Assembly (NCBI GenBank): GCA_965658275.1
Contig: CBFHRN010000001.1
Coordinates: 1-64,000, forward strand
Reading direction: 5' to 3'
DNA: 64,000 nt
Source of the DNA: Croceimicrobium sp965658275
GTDB taxonomy: Bacteria > Bacteroidota > Bacteroidia > Flavobacteriales > Schleiferiaceae
In this document: one piece after another, positions 16,226 to 24,783 of the stretch
Position numbering within the stretch: the first letter of the stretch is position 1
How the letters are laid out: each line of letters opens with the position of its first letter
Notes under the pieces: generated by a model
What the model was told of the DNA's origin: nothing
The model's database searches: none
Seen by the model: only the letters and a program-made list of their open reading frames with translations
Translations under genes and position numbers: made by a program

Positions 16226-17884
16226 ATGACCGATCTTGACATCGCAAAGCAATACCAACCTCAACCTATCATTGATATTGCTAAAAAGCTTGGATTAAGT
16301 CCAAACGATCTTGAACTCTACGGCAATTATAAGGCTAAGCTTCCATTAACAACAGCGGCTGATAAAAAGCAGGGAAAACTTATTTTGGTTTCAGCCATTT
16401 CTCCTACGCCGGCTGGGGAAGGGAAAACAACAGTTTCTATAGGTCTTCACGACGCCCTTTGTAAGCTAAATAAGAATTCCATTGCCGTTTTGAGAGAACC
16501 TTCCTTGGGTCCTGTCTTCGGGGTAAAAGGGGGCGCAACAGGCGGTGGTCATTCCCAGGTAGTGCCTATGGAGGATATTAACTTACACTTCACCGGAGAT
16601 TTTGCCGCTATTGAGAAAGCACACAACCTATTATCAGCTTTAATAGATAACCATATTCATTTCCAACTGGATCCAAAGTTGGACCCTCGGACTATTCTTT
16701 GGAAAAGGGTAGTCGATCTTAATGATCGGGCCTTACGCTTTGTAAACGTAGGATTAGGAGGTAAGACCCATGGTATGCCCAGAGAGTCGGGGTTTGACAT
16801 CACCGCAGCATCTGAAATAATGGCGATACTATGTATGTCTATAGATTTAGGAGACCTCAAAAAACGCCTAGGTTCCATCCTCGTAGGATTTTCTTTTGAA
16901 GGAAAACCGGTCTATGCAAGAGACTTAGGGGCAGAAGGTGCGATGACAACCTTGTTGAAGGATGCAATCAAGCCGAATTTGGTTCAGACTTTAGAAGGAA
17001 ATCCTGTATTGCTTCACGGGGGTCCCTTTGCGAATATTGCTCAAGGCACAAACACTATTATTGCCACCAAAATGGGCTTGCGACTGGCAGAATACGCCGT
17101 AACTGAGGCAGGTTTTGGCTTTGATTTAGGTGGGGAGAAATTTTTAGACCTCAAGTGTAGGGCAGCTCAATTAGCACCCGAAGCGGTAGTGCTTGTTGCT
17201 ACCGTGCGAGCTTTGAAGTACCACGGTGGTGTTGCTTTGGCTGATTTAGGGACAGAAGACGCTGCGGCCGTAAAGCGAGGCGCGGAAAACTTAAAGAAGC
17301 ATTTGGAGAATGCCCAAAAGTTTGGCTTACCTGCAATTGTAGCTGTTAATCGCTTCTCTATGGATAGTGATGCAGAAGTAGAGGCCATTATTGACGCTTG
17401 TTCTGAAGTAGATGTAAGGGCTATAGCTTCAACAGCTTGGGCAGATGGTGGATCTGGCGCTGTGGCTCTTGCCGAGGGGCTTATTGACTTGATTGAGAAA
17501 GAGGAAAATGATTTCAGATTCTTGTACAGTTTAGATAGGTCCATTAAGGAGAAAATTGAAACCATAGCCAAAGAAGTTTACGGAGCAAAATCAGTGTCTT
17601 ACAGTGCAATTGCCGAGCGAGATTTGAAGCGCATTTCGGCCATTGGAATGAATCATGCACCCATTTGCATTGCTAAAACTCAAAGCTCGCTCAGTGATAA
17701 TCCGAAACTTCTCGGCCGACCTGAAGGTTTTGAATTTAATGTTCGCGGCATCGAAATAGCAGCAGGAGCTGGTTTTGTAGTACCACTTTCAGGAAATATA
17801 ATGCGCATGCCTGGGCTTCCTAAGAGCCCAGCTGCTTTGCGGATTGATATAGATTCGGAAGGAAATATTAGCGGACTATTCTAA
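16226..17884 (+). CDS. fhs: Formate-tetrahydrofolate ligase
   Basis: The enzyme makes 10-formyl-THF from formate, THF and ATP, feeding one-carbon units to purine and formyl-Met synthesis. The 552-residue length is close to the family norm. Visible motifs are the P-loop region TPAGEGKTT, REPSLGPVFGVKGGATGGGHSQV, VNVGLGGKTHGMPRE, ATKMGLRLAEYAVTEAGFG and FVVPLSGNIMRMPGLP. Two bases separate it from trmH. It stands on the plus strand after an 85-bp divergent gap with no clear -7 box. Confidence 0.96.
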   Translation: MTDLDIAKQYQPQPIIDIAKKLGLSPNDLELYGNYKAKLPLTTAADKKQGKLILVSAISPTPAGEGKTTVSIGLHDALCKLNKNSIAVLREPSLGPVFGVKGGATGGGHSQVVPMEDINLHFTGDFAAIEKAHNLLSALIDNHIHFQLDPKLDPRTILWKRVVDLNDRALRFVNVGLGGKTHGMPRESGFDITAASEIMAILCMSIDLGDLKKRLGSILVGFSFEGKPVYARDLGAEGAMTTLLKDAIKPNLVQTLEGNPVLLHGGPFANIAQGTNTIIATKMGLRLAEYAVTEAGFGFDLGGEKFLDLKCRAAQLAPEAVVLVATVRALKYHGGVALADLGTEDAAAVKRGAENLKKHLENAQKFGLPAIVAVNRFSMDSDAEVEAIIDACSEVDVRAIASTAWADGGSGAVALAEGLIDLIEKEENDFRFLYSLDRSIKEKIETIAKEVYGAKSVSYSAIAERDLKRISAIGMNHAPICIAKTQSSLSDNPKLLGRPEGFEFNVRGIEIAAGAGFVVPLSGNIMRMPGLPKSPAALRIDIDSEGNISGLF

Positions 17885-17885
17885 T

Positions 17886-18581
17886 TTGATACCAAAGAAA
17901 GAACTTGTAAAGTCCTTAAAGGAGCATCTTACCCCGCAAAGGGTAGAGCGCATCGAAGCGGTTCTATCCCATAGAACCCGAAAAGTATCTTTAGTCTTAG
18001 AAGACATTAGGCAAGAACATAATATAGGTGCCTTGCTTCGCAGTGCCGATATTTTGGGTATTCAAGATGTGCATCTAGTGAGTCAGAAGTATGAAGCTAG
18101 ATTGGCCAAAGCAATTGCCAAAGGTTCTACAAAGTGGGTGACACTTCATCGTTACCAGGAGAAAGGTGCGAATAACCTCGTTTTGTGTTTAGAAAGACTT
18201 CAAAGGCATAATTATCAATTGGTGGTTGCCGATCCAGAGGGAGATATCGACCTCCAAGATCTTCATTACGAAGGGGTTCCTTTAGCAGTTTTAATGGGTT
18301 CGGAATGGGATGGGGTTTCCGATCAAGCTAAAGCTGCGGCGAAGTATAAAGTAAGAATTCCACAATACGGTTTCACCCAGAGTTTTAATGTTTCCGTGGC
18401 AGCGGCATTAATTATGCAGCAACTAAGTTCCAGCCTTCGTAATTCTACTTTTGATTGGCACTTAAATGAGGCTGAGAAACTAGATCTCGAGCTGGATTGG
18501 GTGATGCAACGCCTTGGCGATTCGGCAGGCCCTTTGAAAAGGAAGATAGAAGAAGACTGGATAAAGAAAAGCAATGAATAA
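17886..18581 (+). CDS. trmH: tRNA (guanosine-18-2'-O)-methyltransferase-like SpoU protein
   Basis: The 231-residue SPOUT protein has the N-terminal LTPQRVERIEAVLSHR segment typical of TrmH. The SpoU motifs follow: EDIRQEHNIGALLRSAD, VLMGSEWDGVS and FNVSVAAALIMQQL, which form the knotted SAM site. It likely methylates G18 in tRNA. A TTG start two bases after fhs is the first in-frame option and gives a natural N-terminus. It overlaps the ArsC-like gene by eight bases. Confidence 0.88.
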   Translation: MIPKKELVKSLKEHLTPQRVERIEAVLSHRTRKVSLVLEDIRQEHNIGALLRSADILGIQDVHLVSQKYEARLAKAIAKGSTKWVTLHRYQEKGANNLVLCLERLQRHNYQLVVADPEGDIDLQDLHYEGVPLAVLMGSEWDGVSDQAKAAAKYKVRIPQYGFTQSFNVSVAAALIMQQLSSSLRNSTFDWHLNEAEKLDLELDWVMQRLGDSAGPLKRKIEEDWIKKSNE

Positions 18582-18942
18582 AATCTACTACTTAAGTACC
18601 TGTGATACCTGCAAAAGATTAATGAAGGAGTGGCAGTTGGATGATACTATTGAGAAGATAGACTTGAAGCGCCATCCCTTGAACGAATCTGAGCTTGAAA
18701 GTCTGTATCAGCAATCTGGATCCTATGAGCTTTTATTTAATAAAAGAGCAAGACTCCTCCGTGAAAAGGGCCTTAAGTCCAAAGACTTGAAAGAGGATGA
18801 TTTTAAGGCACTACTTCTTGAGCATTACAGTTATTTAGCACGGCCTGTTGTTTTGTTGGACCAACATATTTTTATTGGTAACTCTAAAGCAAATAGTGAG
18901 GCTCTCATGAGTTTTCTCTCTGAGAGATCATCGCAGTCATAA
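18574..18942 (+). CDS. ArsC/Spx-like thioredoxin-fold protein
   Basis: The 122-residue product begins KIYYLSTCDTCKRLMKEW, with a CxxC at residues 10-13. It has ARPVVLLDQHIFIG near the C-terminus, where ArsC-family proteins carry their RP motif. Family members include arsenate reductases (glutaredoxin-coupled) and Spx-type regulators. No arsenic genes are nearby, so arsenate reductase activity should not be assumed. It overlaps trmH by eight bases. Confidence 0.8.
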   Translation: MNKIYYLSTCDTCKRLMKEWQLDDTIEKIDLKRHPLNESELESLYQQSGSYELLFNKRARLLREKGLKSKDLKEDDFKALLLEHYSYLARPVVLLDQHIFIGNSKANSEALMSFLSERSSQS

Positions 18943-18966
18943 ATCGTTTATTGGATATATTGCACT

Positions 18967-20439
18967 ATGGAAAGTGATAAGCCAAGAGCAGGCTCCGCCC
19001 AGAATATTCAGGCAGATGAAGAGCCTTCTAACCATGAAAATTATTTAGCCATTTCGTTAAGGTCTATGAGGATATTCCTCACTAAAACCTTAAGAATTCA
19101 AGGAAATGCACAGCCCCACGAAACCATAGAGTCGATCAAAAATGATATCGACTTTCAAGGTTATAATGTTTGGATTTTAATATTTAGTATTCTAATTGCT
19201 TCCATAGGATTAAATGTGAATTCGGGAGCTGTAGTTATAGGCGCCATGCTTATTTCTCCTTTAATGGGACCTATTTTAGGGGTGGGTTTGAGCTTGGGGA
19301 TTAACGATTGGGCCACCATGAAAAGGTCGCTTCGAAATTTTGCGATTATGTTTACGGTGAGTATTATTACCAGTACTCTATATTTCACTCTCACTCCTCT
19401 CGAAGACGCTCAATCTGAACTGTTAGCCCGGGTACGCCCCACACTTCTAGATGTGTTTGTGGCCTTTATAGGTGGTTTAGCTGGAATATTGGCAGCTAAC
19501 CGAAAGATAAAATCCAACGTTGTGCCTGGTGTTGCTATTGCAACCGCATTAATGCCTCCACTCTGTACAGCCGGCTATGGAATTGCAAATGGAGAATGGT
19601 CTTTCTTTTTTGGAGCATTTTATCTCTTCATCATTAATTCTATTTTCATCAGTCTCGCCACTTTTGTAATAGTTCGTTTTCTGAATTTCCCAGTTAAGGA
19701 TTTTGTAGATCCAAAGCGGGCGAAAAGGGCTCGAAGTTACGTGGTGATGGTACTCTTCATAATTATGGTGCCAAGTGCTTACACCTTTTATAATGTGGTA
19801 ACCGAGTCCTATTTTAATAGAAGAGTAGATTCTTTTATTCAAGAAAATGTTTATTTCGAGGGAGCAGAACTGGTTAAGAAGGAAATTAGACGGGCCGAAG
19901 GCAAACCCGTTGAAATTAATTTGGTCTTTTTTGGCGAGCCCATTCCTAATAGCGTGATTGATTCCTGGCGAAGCAAACTTGGTCTTTACAGTTTAAATGA
20001 AGCAGAGATTAAGGTGATTCAGCCACAGAATTTAGAGCAAATGAACTCTAGTGAGGTGAATAAGTTGGTGGACGTCTTTTCCAAAAGCCAATTAGAGCTT
20101 CAAGATAAAAATCTGACGATTTCAAATTTACAGTCGGCGCTGTCAAAAGAGCGGGCTTTACATTTACCAATAGAGCAGCTCAGCAATGAGTTAAAAGTGA
20201 TGCACCCTCGTCTTTATTCTTTGTCCATGGCTCGCATGGTAGAATACCATCAAGGGGCAATGGATACCCTGATGATTGCTAAATTGAAATGGGCCACTCC
20301 GGACACAAATGGCTTAAATGCAGAATGTCTAAAGATTTCGGAGTGGTTAAAGGTTCGATTAGGATTGGATACCCTGGCTTTTGAAACTCATCTTTATCAA
20401 CCTATGAAAAAAGAACTTCCGAGTAAAGGACTTAATTAG
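18967..20439 (+). CDS. DUF389 membrane protein
   Basis: The 490-residue protein has about six membrane helices between residues 60 and 290. The DUF389 hallmarks are GAMLISPLMGPILGVGLSLG and NVVPGVAIATALMPPLC. A cytosolic N-terminal region of about 50 residues precedes the helices. A C-terminal soluble domain (residues 290-490) contains a coiled coil around SKSQLELQDKNLTISNLQSAL. The function of DUF389 proteins is unsettled. The gene starts 24 bp after the ArsC-like gene and overlaps the convergent YopX-like gene by four bases. Confidence 0.88.
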   Translation: MESDKPRAGSAQNIQADEEPSNHENYLAISLRSMRIFLTKTLRIQGNAQPHETIESIKNDIDFQGYNVWILIFSILIASIGLNVNSGAVVIGAMLISPLMGPILGVGLSLGINDWATMKRSLRNFAIMFTVSIITSTLYFTLTPLEDAQSELLARVRPTLLDVFVAFIGGLAGILAANRKIKSNVVPGVAIATALMPPLCTAGYGIANGEWSFFFGAFYLFIINSIFISLATFVIVRFLNFPVKDFVDPKRAKRARSYVVMVLFIIMVPSAYTFYNVVTESYFNRRVDSFIQENVYFEGAELVKKEIRRAEGKPVEINLVFFGEPIPNSVIDSWRSKLGLYSLNEAEIKVIQPQNLEQMNSSEVNKLVDVFSKSQLELQDKNLTISNLQSALSKERALHLPIEQLSNELKVMHPRLYSLSMARMVEYHQGAMDTLMIAKLKWATPDTNGLNAECLKISEWLKVRLGLDTLAFETHLYQPMKKELPSKGLN

Positions 20440-20855
20440 TCTTTTACGCCCAAGTATTCTTTTAGTTCTGGGTTTAGCCACAAGTGCGAAAATACCTCCA
20501 GTTGGTACGAGTTAAACATGCTGATTCCTTCTACAAATAAAGGGATGAAGCTACCTTCCTCAATGGCTTTGATCCCGAAAGTTTCTTGGCGTCCTTCCCA
20601 AAGCACCACCCCTTTGCTATACTCTCCATCGGGGTCAATTTTAAAGTAGAGGATATCCCACTCGAAAATATGTCGGTTGTTCCGGTCTTTTAAGCCCGTA
20701 AACTCGTCCACAAGATTGTATTCCGGCTTATAGCCCCGCCACCAAAAACCATCTTTGGAATACAGAACCATGGAAGAACTAACCTTACGCATATAGCCCA
20801 CTATCTGGTCGTCTTGTCTTAAGCGAAATCTTTTTTCTGGGTTTGCCATAAGCAT
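20436..20855 (-). CDS. YopX-like protein
   Basis: The 139-residue product (137 if started at the ATG at 20849) has the YopX pattern: an N-terminal FRLRQDDQIVGYMRK strand, FTGLKDRNNRHIFEWDIL in place of the usual YTGLKDKNGKxIYEGDI, and a C-terminal HLWLNPEL helix. YopX proteins are usually phage-borne and of unknown function. Here it lies 14 bp behind uvrA with no other phage genes around. It appears intact. Confidence 0.72.
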   Translation of the reverse strand: MLMANPEKRFRLRQDDQIVGYMRKVSSSMVLYSKDGFWWRGYKPEYNLVDEFTGLKDRNNRHIFEWDILYFKIDPDGEYSKGVVLWEGRQETFGIKAIEEGSFIPLFVEGISMFNSYQLEVFSHLWLNPELKEYLGVKD

Positions 20856-20869
20856 TAAACCCCTAAAAG

Positions 20870-23659
20870 CTATTTAAGTTTTTCAGACAAGTATTTTGCG
20901 GTATGCGATTCTTGGTTTTGCACCAAATCCTCAGGTTTTCCTTGGAAGATGAGGTTACCTCCATTATTCCCTCCTTCTGGACCTAAGTCAATCAGCCAAT
21001 CTGCACATTTCATCACATCTGGATGATGTTCGATTACTAAGACCGAATGCCCATTTTTAATAAGGGCATAAAAACTTTTAAGGAGTTTGTTTATATCATG
21101 GAAGTGTAAACCGGTTGTCGGTTCATCAAAAATGAATAAGACCGGGTTTTGAGCGCTTCCTTTACCGAGGAAGGTGGCTAGTTTTACCCGCTGAGCCTCA
21201 CCGCCCGAGAGGGTAGAAGAGCTCTGCCCTAAGCTAATATAGCCAAGCCCCACATCTTGTAAAGGTTGAATCTTGTATGCAATCTTCAATTGATCTTTTT
21301 CCTTGAAAAAGGAGATTGCTTCATCAACCGTCATTTCTAAAACGTCAAAGATGGATTTACCTTCAAACTTGACATCTAGAATTTCTTTTTTAAAACGTTT
21401 ACCCTCGCATTCATCACAACGTAAATGGACATCCGCCATGAACTGCATTTCAATTGTGATTTCCCCTTCTCCCTGGCATTTCTCACATCGACCACCGTCT
21501 ATATTAAAGGAGAAAAACCCGGGCTTGTATTTTCGCGTTTTGGCTAGACTTTGCGAAGCATAAAGTGCTCGAATATCATCGTAGGCTTTTAAGTAGGTTA
21601 CTGGGTTGCTTCGCGAACTTTTACCAATCGGGTTTTGATCTACGAATTCAACATCGCTTAAACTATCAATGGATCCTTCTAAGCCAGCGAATTTCCCTGT
21701 TTTATCGGCATAGGCACCGAGGCGCTTTTTTAGGGCCGGATAAAGAATTTTTCGAATCAAACTTGATTTCCCTGAACCGCTTACCCCAGTAACAACGCTA
21801 AAGCAATGCAGCGGAATATCGACATCGATATTCTTCAAGTTGTTTTCTCGAGCCCCTTTAATGGAAATGAACTTTCGCGGAGTCTTCTTTTGGGGTACTT
21901 CAATTTTTTCCTCCCCATTTAAATATTTAGCCGTGTAGGAATCGGCAACATTTTTAACGCCTAAAGCGCTCCCTGCGTAAATGACCTCACCGCCATGAAT
22001 TCCCGCTTCTGGGCCAATATCTACTAAATAATCCGCAGCTTCCATTACTTCCTCATCATGCTCAACCACAACTACCGTATTTCCGAGATCCCGTAGATTT
22101 TTGACCACCTTGATAAGCCTTTCGGTGTCTCTTGGGTGAAGGCCGATACTAGGCTCGTCTAAGATATAGGTGGAACCCACGAGCGCACTTCCCAAACTAG
22201 TAGCAAGGTTTATCCTTTGCGATTCACCACCGGATAAACTGTTGGATACCCGGTTTAAAGTTAGATAGGGGAGTCCTACCTCGCAGAGGTAGTCTAGACG
22301 ACTGCGAATTTCAATTAGAAGCCTTTTGGCGATTTTATGATCTTCCTCCGAAAGGTTTAGTGCATTGAAATGATCACGAAGCTTATCAATCGGCCAGTTT
22401 ACTAAATCGGTTATTGCTGTGCCGTCAACCTTTACGTAGCTCGCTTCTTTTCGAAGGCGGCTGCCTTTGCAGGTAGTGCATCGTGTTTTACCCCGATAAC
22501 GAGATAGCATTACCCGGAATTGGATTTTATAAGACTTTGATTCGAGGTAATTGAAAAATTGGTGCAATCCTTTAAAATGGGCGCATCCATCCCAAAGAAG
22601 CTCGTATTCTTTTGATGTTAATTCAAAAATGGGGCGATGGATTGGAAAGTTAGCCTTTTCCGCCCCTCTTAAAAGTTGATCCTTCCATTCCTGCATCTTT
22701 TCTCCTCGCCAAGGATAGATGGCATCTTCATAAACCGAAAGACTATTATCTGGGATAACAAGATCCTCATCAACGCCCATTATGTTGCCAAAGCCCTCGC
22801 ATTTTGGGCAAGCCCCATAAGGATTATTAAAGCTGAATAAATGAGGACTGGGTTCTTCAAAATCTAGTCCATCTGCTTCAAATTTGTTACTGAATTGAGT
22901 TTGGTCTCCGCTCGGATGAATCTCAATAATACATATTCCTCTTCCCTCAAAAAATGCGGTTTGAAGCGAATCGGTCCAACGGTTGATTTGATCATCTCCC
23001 TCCATATCAGCCGTAAGGCGATCTACTACAATTTCGAGCTCTTGCTCAGCATCTTTTACCTTAGAGAGGTCAAGCTCGGAAATCATCACCGTTTCACCTT
23101 TAAAGCTAAGTCTAGAGAATCCTTGCTGCTCTAATATGGCTAGTTGATCTTTAAGCTTTCTATCGTGTAATAAGAATGGACTCTTTAAAAGTATTCGGGT
23201 ATTGGGGTCGAGACTCTTCACATAGTCTAGGGCATCTTCAATTTGATGCTTTTTAACTTCCTTTCCTGAAATAGGGGAGAAGGTCTTTCCGATTCGAGCG
23301 TATAAAACCTTTAAGTAGTCATAAATTTCGGTGCTTGTTCCTACCGTAGAACGCGGGTTTCTTGAAATCACTTTTTGCTCAATGGCCACCGCCGGTGAAA
23401 TTCCTTTAATGCTATCTACTTCAGGTTTGTCGAGTCTACCTAAAAATTGACGTGCATAGGAAGACAGGCTTTCAACGTAGCGCCTTTGTCCTTCCGCATA
23501 AAGGGTGTCAAAGGCTAAAGAAGATTTACCCGAACCAGACAATCCGGTAATAACCGTTAATTGCTGATGTGGGATTTTTAAATCAATGTTCTTTAGGTTG
23601 TGAACACGTGCACCTTGGATCTCAATCCAATCTTTATTACTTGCCTTCTTTGAACTCAT
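20870..23659 (-). CDS. uvrA: Excinuclease ABC subunit A
   Basis: UvrA recognises bulky DNA lesions and loads UvrB in nucleotide excision repair. The 929-residue protein has two ABC ATPase modules with Walker A GLSGSGKSSLAF and GVSGSGKSSLIR. Signature sequences are NSLSGGESQRI and STLSGGEAQRV, and Walker B segments are TYILDEPSIGLH and LFIFDEPTTGLH. Zinc modules are seen at CTTCKGSRL and at CEKCQGEG plus CDECEGKR. The same window carries a photolyase, so two UV-damage routes are present. It is upstream of the YopX-like gene and divergent from the ECF sigma gene. Confidence 0.97.
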   Translation of the reverse strand: MSSKKASNKDWIEIQGARVHNLKNIDLKIPHQQLTVITGLSGSGKSSLAFDTLYAEGQRRYVESLSSYARQFLGRLDKPEVDSIKGISPAVAIEQKVISRNPRSTVGTSTEIYDYLKVLYARIGKTFSPISGKEVKKHQIEDALDYVKSLDPNTRILLKSPFLLHDRKLKDQLAILEQQGFSRLSFKGETVMISELDLSKVKDAEQELEIVVDRLTADMEGDDQINRWTDSLQTAFFEGRGICIIEIHPSGDQTQFSNKFEADGLDFEEPSPHLFSFNNPYGACPKCEGFGNIMGVDEDLVIPDNSLSVYEDAIYPWRGEKMQEWKDQLLRGAEKANFPIHRPIFELTSKEYELLWDGCAHFKGLHQFFNYLESKSYKIQFRVMLSRYRGKTRCTTCKGSRLRKEASYVKVDGTAITDLVNWPIDKLRDHFNALNLSEEDHKIAKRLLIEIRSRLDYLCEVGLPYLTLNRVSNSLSGGESQRINLATSLGSALVGSTYILDEPSIGLHPRDTERLIKVVKNLRDLGNTVVVVEHDEEVMEAADYLVDIGPEAGIHGGEVIYAGSALGVKNVADSYTAKYLNGEEKIEVPQKKTPRKFISIKGARENNLKNIDVDIPLHCFSVVTGVSGSGKSSLIRKILYPALKKRLGAYADKTGKFAGLEGSIDSLSDVEFVDQNPIGKSSRSNPVTYLKAYDDIRALYASQSLAKTRKYKPGFFSFNIDGGRCEKCQGEGEITIEMQFMADVHLRCDECEGKRFKKEILDVKFEGKSIFDVLEMTVDEAISFFKEKDQLKIAYKIQPLQDVGLGYISLGQSSSTLSGGEAQRVKLATFLGKGSAQNPVLFIFDEPTTGLHFHDINKLLKSFYALIKNGHSVLVIEHHPDVMKCADWLIDLGPEGGNNGGNLIFQGKPEDLVQNQESHTAKYLSEKLK

Positions 23660-23684
23660 TTAATAGGGGGAGGAAATACGCCGT

Positions 23685-23692
23685 CAAAAGTA
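23685..23692 (-). promoter_or_regulatory. Candidate -7 box for uvrA
   Basis: The minus strand reads TACTTTTG (TAnnTTTG) 25 nt before the uvrA ATG. No well-spaced -33 TTTG is seen. No LexA-type box is recognisable in the gap. Confidence 0.4.
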
Positions 23693-23706
23693 TCAATTTG
23701 CTTCCG

Positions 23707-23739
23707 TTTGCAGGATTGACAAAGAAAATTATATATTTG
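23707..23739 (+). promoter_or_regulatory. Candidate promoter of the ECF sigma gene
   Basis: TTTG at 23707-23710 and TATATTTG at 23732-23739 are 21 bp apart, close to the Bacteroidota -33/-7 arrangement. Transcription would begin near 23744, giving a leader of about 115 nt that contains the inverted repeat at 23809-23858. Confidence 0.5.
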
Positions 23740-23808
23740 TTTAAGCGCATCTGTTAAAAAGCGCATTTACTAACTCACATTTAAAGACTCTTTGCCTATA
23801 GAAGCATA

Positions 23809-23858
23809 GTTACTTGATTGAATTTTTGGATTGAATTACTAACCCAATCAAGGTTAAC
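23809..23858 (+). repeat. Inverted repeat just before the ECF sigma start
   Basis: CTTGATTG (23813-23820) pairs perfectly with CAATCAAG (23845-23852). The stem extends outward through GTTA (23809-23812) and TAAC (23855-23858) past a two-base bulge. The 24-nt loop holds a second GATTGAATT copy. The right arm ends one base before the ATG, so as RNA it could hide the start region, and as DNA it could be an operator. Confidence 0.5.
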
Positions 23859-23859
23859 T

Positions 23860-24447
23860 ATGGACTACAAAGCAATGACTGACGGACAGCTGATTAAGCT
23901 GTATTTGGAAGGTGAAGAGCAAGGATTAGCTTTCTTAATTTCCAAGCACGAACAGCGGATTTTCTCTTATATATTGAGTAAAATTCAAGATCGTGATTTA
24001 GCGAATGATGTTTTTCAGGACACTTTCGTGAAGATTATTAAAACTCTGCGCAAAGGGAATTACAATGAAGAAGGTAAATTTCTCAATTGGTCACTTCGAA
24101 TCGCTCACAATTTAGTGATTGATCATTTTCGTAAACAAAAGCGTATGCCTACGGTGGCGCCTAATGACGAATACGATATCTTCAAAATTATTAAAGATGG
24201 AAGCCCCGATGCTGAGTCGGAGATGATCCGTGAGCAAATCGAAAAGGATTTACACCGTTTGATTCTAGAATTACCAGAAGAACAATTGGAAGTCTTGAAG
24301 TTAAGGCACTTTAGTGGCCTGAGCTTTAAGGAAATCGCCGACCAGACAGGCGTTTCCATAAATACAGCTTTAGGTAGAATGCGCTATGCATTGATAAACT
24401 TGAGGAAGTTGATGGAGAAAAATCATGTTTCCTTAACTACTTCATAA
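23860..24447 (+). CDS. ECF-type RNA polymerase sigma factor
   Basis: The 195-residue sigma-70 family protein has region 2 (EQRIFSYILSKIQDRDLANDVFQDTFVKII, seen in two parts) with the core-binding and -10 recognition helices. Region 4 contains LPEEQLEVLKLRHFSGLSFKEIADQTG and the helix-turn-helix. Region 3 is absent, as in ECF factors. The ATG at 23860 is chosen; an in-frame TTG at 23818 lies inside an inverted repeat. No membrane anti-sigma gene follows, only a 48-residue ORF, so control may be at the RNA level or by that small protein (inference). Confidence 0.9.
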   Translation: MDYKAMTDGQLIKLYLEGEEQGLAFLISKHEQRIFSYILSKIQDRDLANDVFQDTFVKIIKTLRKGNYNEEGKFLNWSLRIAHNLVIDHFRKQKRMPTVAPNDEYDIFKIIKDGSPDAESEMIREQIEKDLHRLILELPEEQLEVLKLRHFSGLSFKEIADQTGVSINTALGRMRYALINLRKLMEKNHVSLTTS

Positions 24448-24459
24448 AATAATTTTTTG

Positions 24460-24500
24460 TGCACCTGCGTTAGTAAGCTATCTAACTAAATTAAGGTGCA
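24460..24500 (+). repeat. Hairpin over the start of the 48-residue ORF
   Basis: TGCACCT (24460-24466) pairs with AGGTGCA (24494-24500), and inside it GTTAG (24469-24473) pairs with CTAAC (24482-24486). The last paired A is the first base of the ORF's ATG. The mRNA could fold so that the start region is closed. Confidence 0.5.
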
Positions 24501-24646
24501 TGGATAAAACTACTATTCTAGAAAATGAGTATCAAATTAATGTTAAACCCAATCCGCAAACCATTCAGAATATTTTAAACTTTTCGCGGTCTTACCACTG
24601 CGCTGAATTGAAAAGCGGTCTTAGCTTTGAAATGATCCAAAACTGA
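24500..24646 (+). CDS. 48-residue small protein downstream of the ECF sigma factor
   Basis: The ATG at 24500 opens a 48-codon frame ending in TGA at 24644-24646, directly before a strong terminator. The product starts MDKTTILENEYQINVKPNP, continues with IQNILNFSRSY and ends with LSFEMIQN. It is soluble with one predicted helix. It resembles short proteins of about 50 residues with a VxPxxxxxxxILxxSxS pattern that I recall from other Flavobacteriales, but this is unverified. Position suggests it is co-transcribed with the sigma gene and might modulate it. Too short for routine gene calling. Confidence 0.6.
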   Translation: MDKTTILENEYQINVKPNPQTIQNILNFSRSYHCAELKSGLSFEMIQN

Positions 24647-24647
24647 C

Positions 24648-24672
24648 AAAAGTCCCTTCGGGGACTTTTTTT
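24648..24672 (+). terminator. Rho-independent terminator after the sigma/small-ORF unit
   Basis: AAAAGTCCC pairs perfectly with GGGACTTTT around a TTCG tetraloop, followed by more T residues (T run 24666-24672). It begins two bases after the stop of the 48-residue ORF, supporting that ORF as the last gene of this transcript. Confidence 0.9.
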
Positions 24673-24720
24673 ATGAAATAATTTTTGGATTAGAGGTGAG
24701 TCATTCCATTTTTTTAAGGC

Positions 24721-24779
24721 TTGTCCATACTTTGTCCCACCCTTGATGTAAATATTCAGGTTTGCTAAGTATATTTTTG
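24721..24779 (+). promoter_or_regulatory. Shared signalling-island promoter, copy 1
   Basis: TTGTCC-N5-TTGTCCCACC (24721-24741) is a direct repeat of TTGTCC with an 11-bp period. Exactly 30 bp later lies TATTTTTG (24772-24779), a TAnnTTTG -7 box. The box ends four bases before the ATG at 24784. Either the histidine-kinase mRNA is leaderless or translation starts at the second ATG (24796). Two more copies with the same spacing occur at 28089 and 29210. Confidence 0.7.
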
Positions 24780-24783
24780 CAAC

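Noticed and set aside
17167..17571. 134-codon minus-strand frame inside fhs
   Set aside because: Antisense shadow of a highly conserved enzyme; the product is a Ser/Ala-rich string with no motif.
18574..18942. Arsenate reductase as a firm call
   Set aside because: The fold and CxxC fit the ArsC/Spx family, but no arsenic-resistance genes are near and the family includes non-reductases.
20436..20855. Prophage remnant around the YopX-like gene
   Set aside because: No integrase, attachment repeats or other phage genes are present; flanks are ordinary housekeeping genes.
23818..23859. TTG start extending the ECF sigma factor by 14 residues
   Set aside because: The extension lies in an inverted repeat, and the ATG at 23860 gives a normal region 2 spacing.
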